Below, piece by piece: positions 62,698 to 64,000 of a stretch of 64,000 nucleotides of DNA. Position 1 is the first letter of the stretch, and each line of letters starts with the position of its first letter. The translations under genes were made by a program, and so were the position numbers. A model generated the notes under the pieces. It was not told the DNA's origin. It made no database searches and worked only from the letters and a program-made list of their open reading frames with translations. The DNA comes from Nipponacmea schrenckii (Eukaryota > Mollusca > Gastropoda > Lottiidae), in assembly GCA_030562195.1 (NCBI GenBank), contig CM060200.1, forward strand, positions 24,281,023 through 24,345,022, in the 5' to 3' direction.

Positions 62698-64000
62698 ATA
62701 CGCCCACATGGAAATGTGGACGTATATTGCCGTCGCCCCTGTCCGTCCCTCCGTCGGTCCGTCCACATTTGTTGTATCCACGATAGAGGCTACAGTTTTT
62801 ATCCGATCTTAATGAAACTTGGTATACATGTATATATTGGTGATATCTCGGTCAAGTTCGAAAATGGAACTAATCGCATGAACGGTTTTTGAGTTATTAC
62901 ACTTGACTTAGTAAAAACGTGTCAAATTTGGGTTGTATCCACAATAGAAGCTACAGTTTTTATCCGATCTCAATGAAACTTGTTATACATGTATATATTG
63001 ATGATATCTCGGTCAAGGTCGAAAATGGAAATTATCGAATGAACGGGTTTTGAGTTATTGCCCTTGACTTAGTAAATACGCGTCAAATTTGGGTTGTATC
63101 CACGATTGAGGCTACAGTTTTTATCCGATCTTAATGAAACTTGGTATGCATGTATATATTGATGATATCTCGGTCAAGTTCAAAAATGGAAATTATCGAA
63201 TGAACGGATTTTGAGTTATTGCCCTTGACTTAGTAAAAACGCTTCAAATTTGGGTTGTATCCACGATAGAGGCTATAGTTTTTATCCGATCTTAATGAAA
63301 CTTGGTATACATGTATATATTGATCAGATCTCGGTCAAGTTCAAAAATGGAAATTATCGAATGAACGGATTTTGAGTTATTGCCCTTGACTTAGTAAAAA
63401 CGCATAAAATTTGGGTTGTATGATAGAGGCTAAAGTTTTTATCCAATCTTAATGAAACTTGGTATGCATGTATGGAAATTATCGAATGAACAGATTTTTA
63501 TACACCCACATGAAAATGTGGACGTATATTGTCGATGCCCCTGTCCGTCGGTCTGCCGGTCTGTCGGTCCGTCAACATTTGTTGTAGACACTATAGAAGC
63601 TACAATTTTCTATGGATTTTATTGAAACTTGGTATGAGCATTGGTATTGATAAGACGGCAGTCAAGTTCGATTTGGTCGATTTTTCGATAAACAGTTTTA
63701 GAGTTATTGCCCCTGCCTCTATATTTGTTGTAGACACAATAGAAACTACAATTTTTAATGGATTTTAATGAAACTTGGTGTGAGCATTCGAATTGATAAG
63801 AAGGTGGTCAACTTCGAATTTGAAGATTTTTTGATGAACTGTTTTTGAGTTATTGCCCTTGACTTATTTACATCACTTCAAAATTTATTGTTGATGCAAT
63901 AGAAGCTACAATTGTCAATGCATTTGAATGAAACTTGGTATGAGCATTGGAATTGATAAGGCGGTGGTCAGGTTCAAATTTGACGATTTTTTGATGAATG
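62698..64000 (+). mobile_element. Composite pearl-like element, truncated by window end
   Basis: The head is a near-perfect hairpin with 12-bp arms (ATACGCCCACAT / ATGTGGACGTAT, one mismatch, 62698-62725), then a GTCC run. A-type cores of about 155 bp lie near 62787, 62950, 63110, 63270 and 63427. A second head follows at 63500 with another GTCC/GTCT run, then B-type cores near 63596, 63740 and 63900. The order and the junction before head B match the element at 14961-16740. Its tail is not in the window. It sits in an annexin 2 intron. Confidence 0.82.

Noticed and set aside
1..64000. tRNA, rRNA or snRNA genes
   Set aside because: I looked for GGTTCRANNCC-type B boxes with cloverleaf arms and found none that fold. 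A tRNA scan would be decisive.

Overview
This is animal nuclear DNA, most likely from a bivalve mollusc. The base composition is AT-rich, with roughly one third G+C by eye. Coding sequence is sparse and split by GT-AG introns. The repeat content includes interspersed elements shaped like the bivalve 'pearl' family: a 5' hairpin head, a GTCC/GTCG tetranucleotide run, tandem cores of about 160 bp, and a short 3' palindrome. Bivalve is an inference from repeat architecture and annexin-type genes. I cannot name the species.

Layout. Positions 1-46.8 kb are gene-poor. I find no convincing exon there. They hold a possible nuclear-receptor enhancer cluster (2.7 kb), a mollusc-type dispersed repeat (13.0 kb), a full composite pearl-like element (15.0-16.7 kb), two small MITEs (16.9 and 20.4 kb), two AT-rich minisatellites (21.7 and 36.5 kb), a 160-bp tandem duplication (38.3 kb), and a hairpin motif of the kind seen in Penelope-like elements (41.9 kb). 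A decayed minisatellite of about 48 bp per unit (46.8-47.5 kb) runs up to the promoter of the first gene.

Positions 47.7-54.7 kb hold a complete annexin gene of nine coding exons on the + strand. It predicts 315 residues and has four annexin repeats, each with an intact type II calcium site. Its first exon encodes only Met-Pro. A second annexin gene in the same orientation starts at 58.96 kb. It has the same Met-Pro first exon, and its first 97 residues (exons 1-3) are visible before the window ends. The two are tandem paralogues, about 57 of 97 residues identical by hand count. They differ by one intron inside repeat I. Both have a GTCAYGTGAC E-box about 90-130 bp before the ATG, the kind of site bound by MITF/TFE-type bHLH-Zip factors.

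The introns and the spacer are transposon traps. They contain a TTAA-flanked MITE family in three copies, a 392-bp hAT-type MITE with a perfect 8-bp target duplication inside one of those copies, a 723-bp inverted-repeat element with a TTA duplication at the edge of another, further pearl-like fragments in both orientations, hAT-like debris, and a decayed coding fragment with in-frame stops (56.1-56.4 kb).

Annexins bind acidic phospholipid membranes in a calcium-dependent way. Nothing else in the window looks functionally linked to them. I found no CRISPR array, operon or convincing RNA gene.
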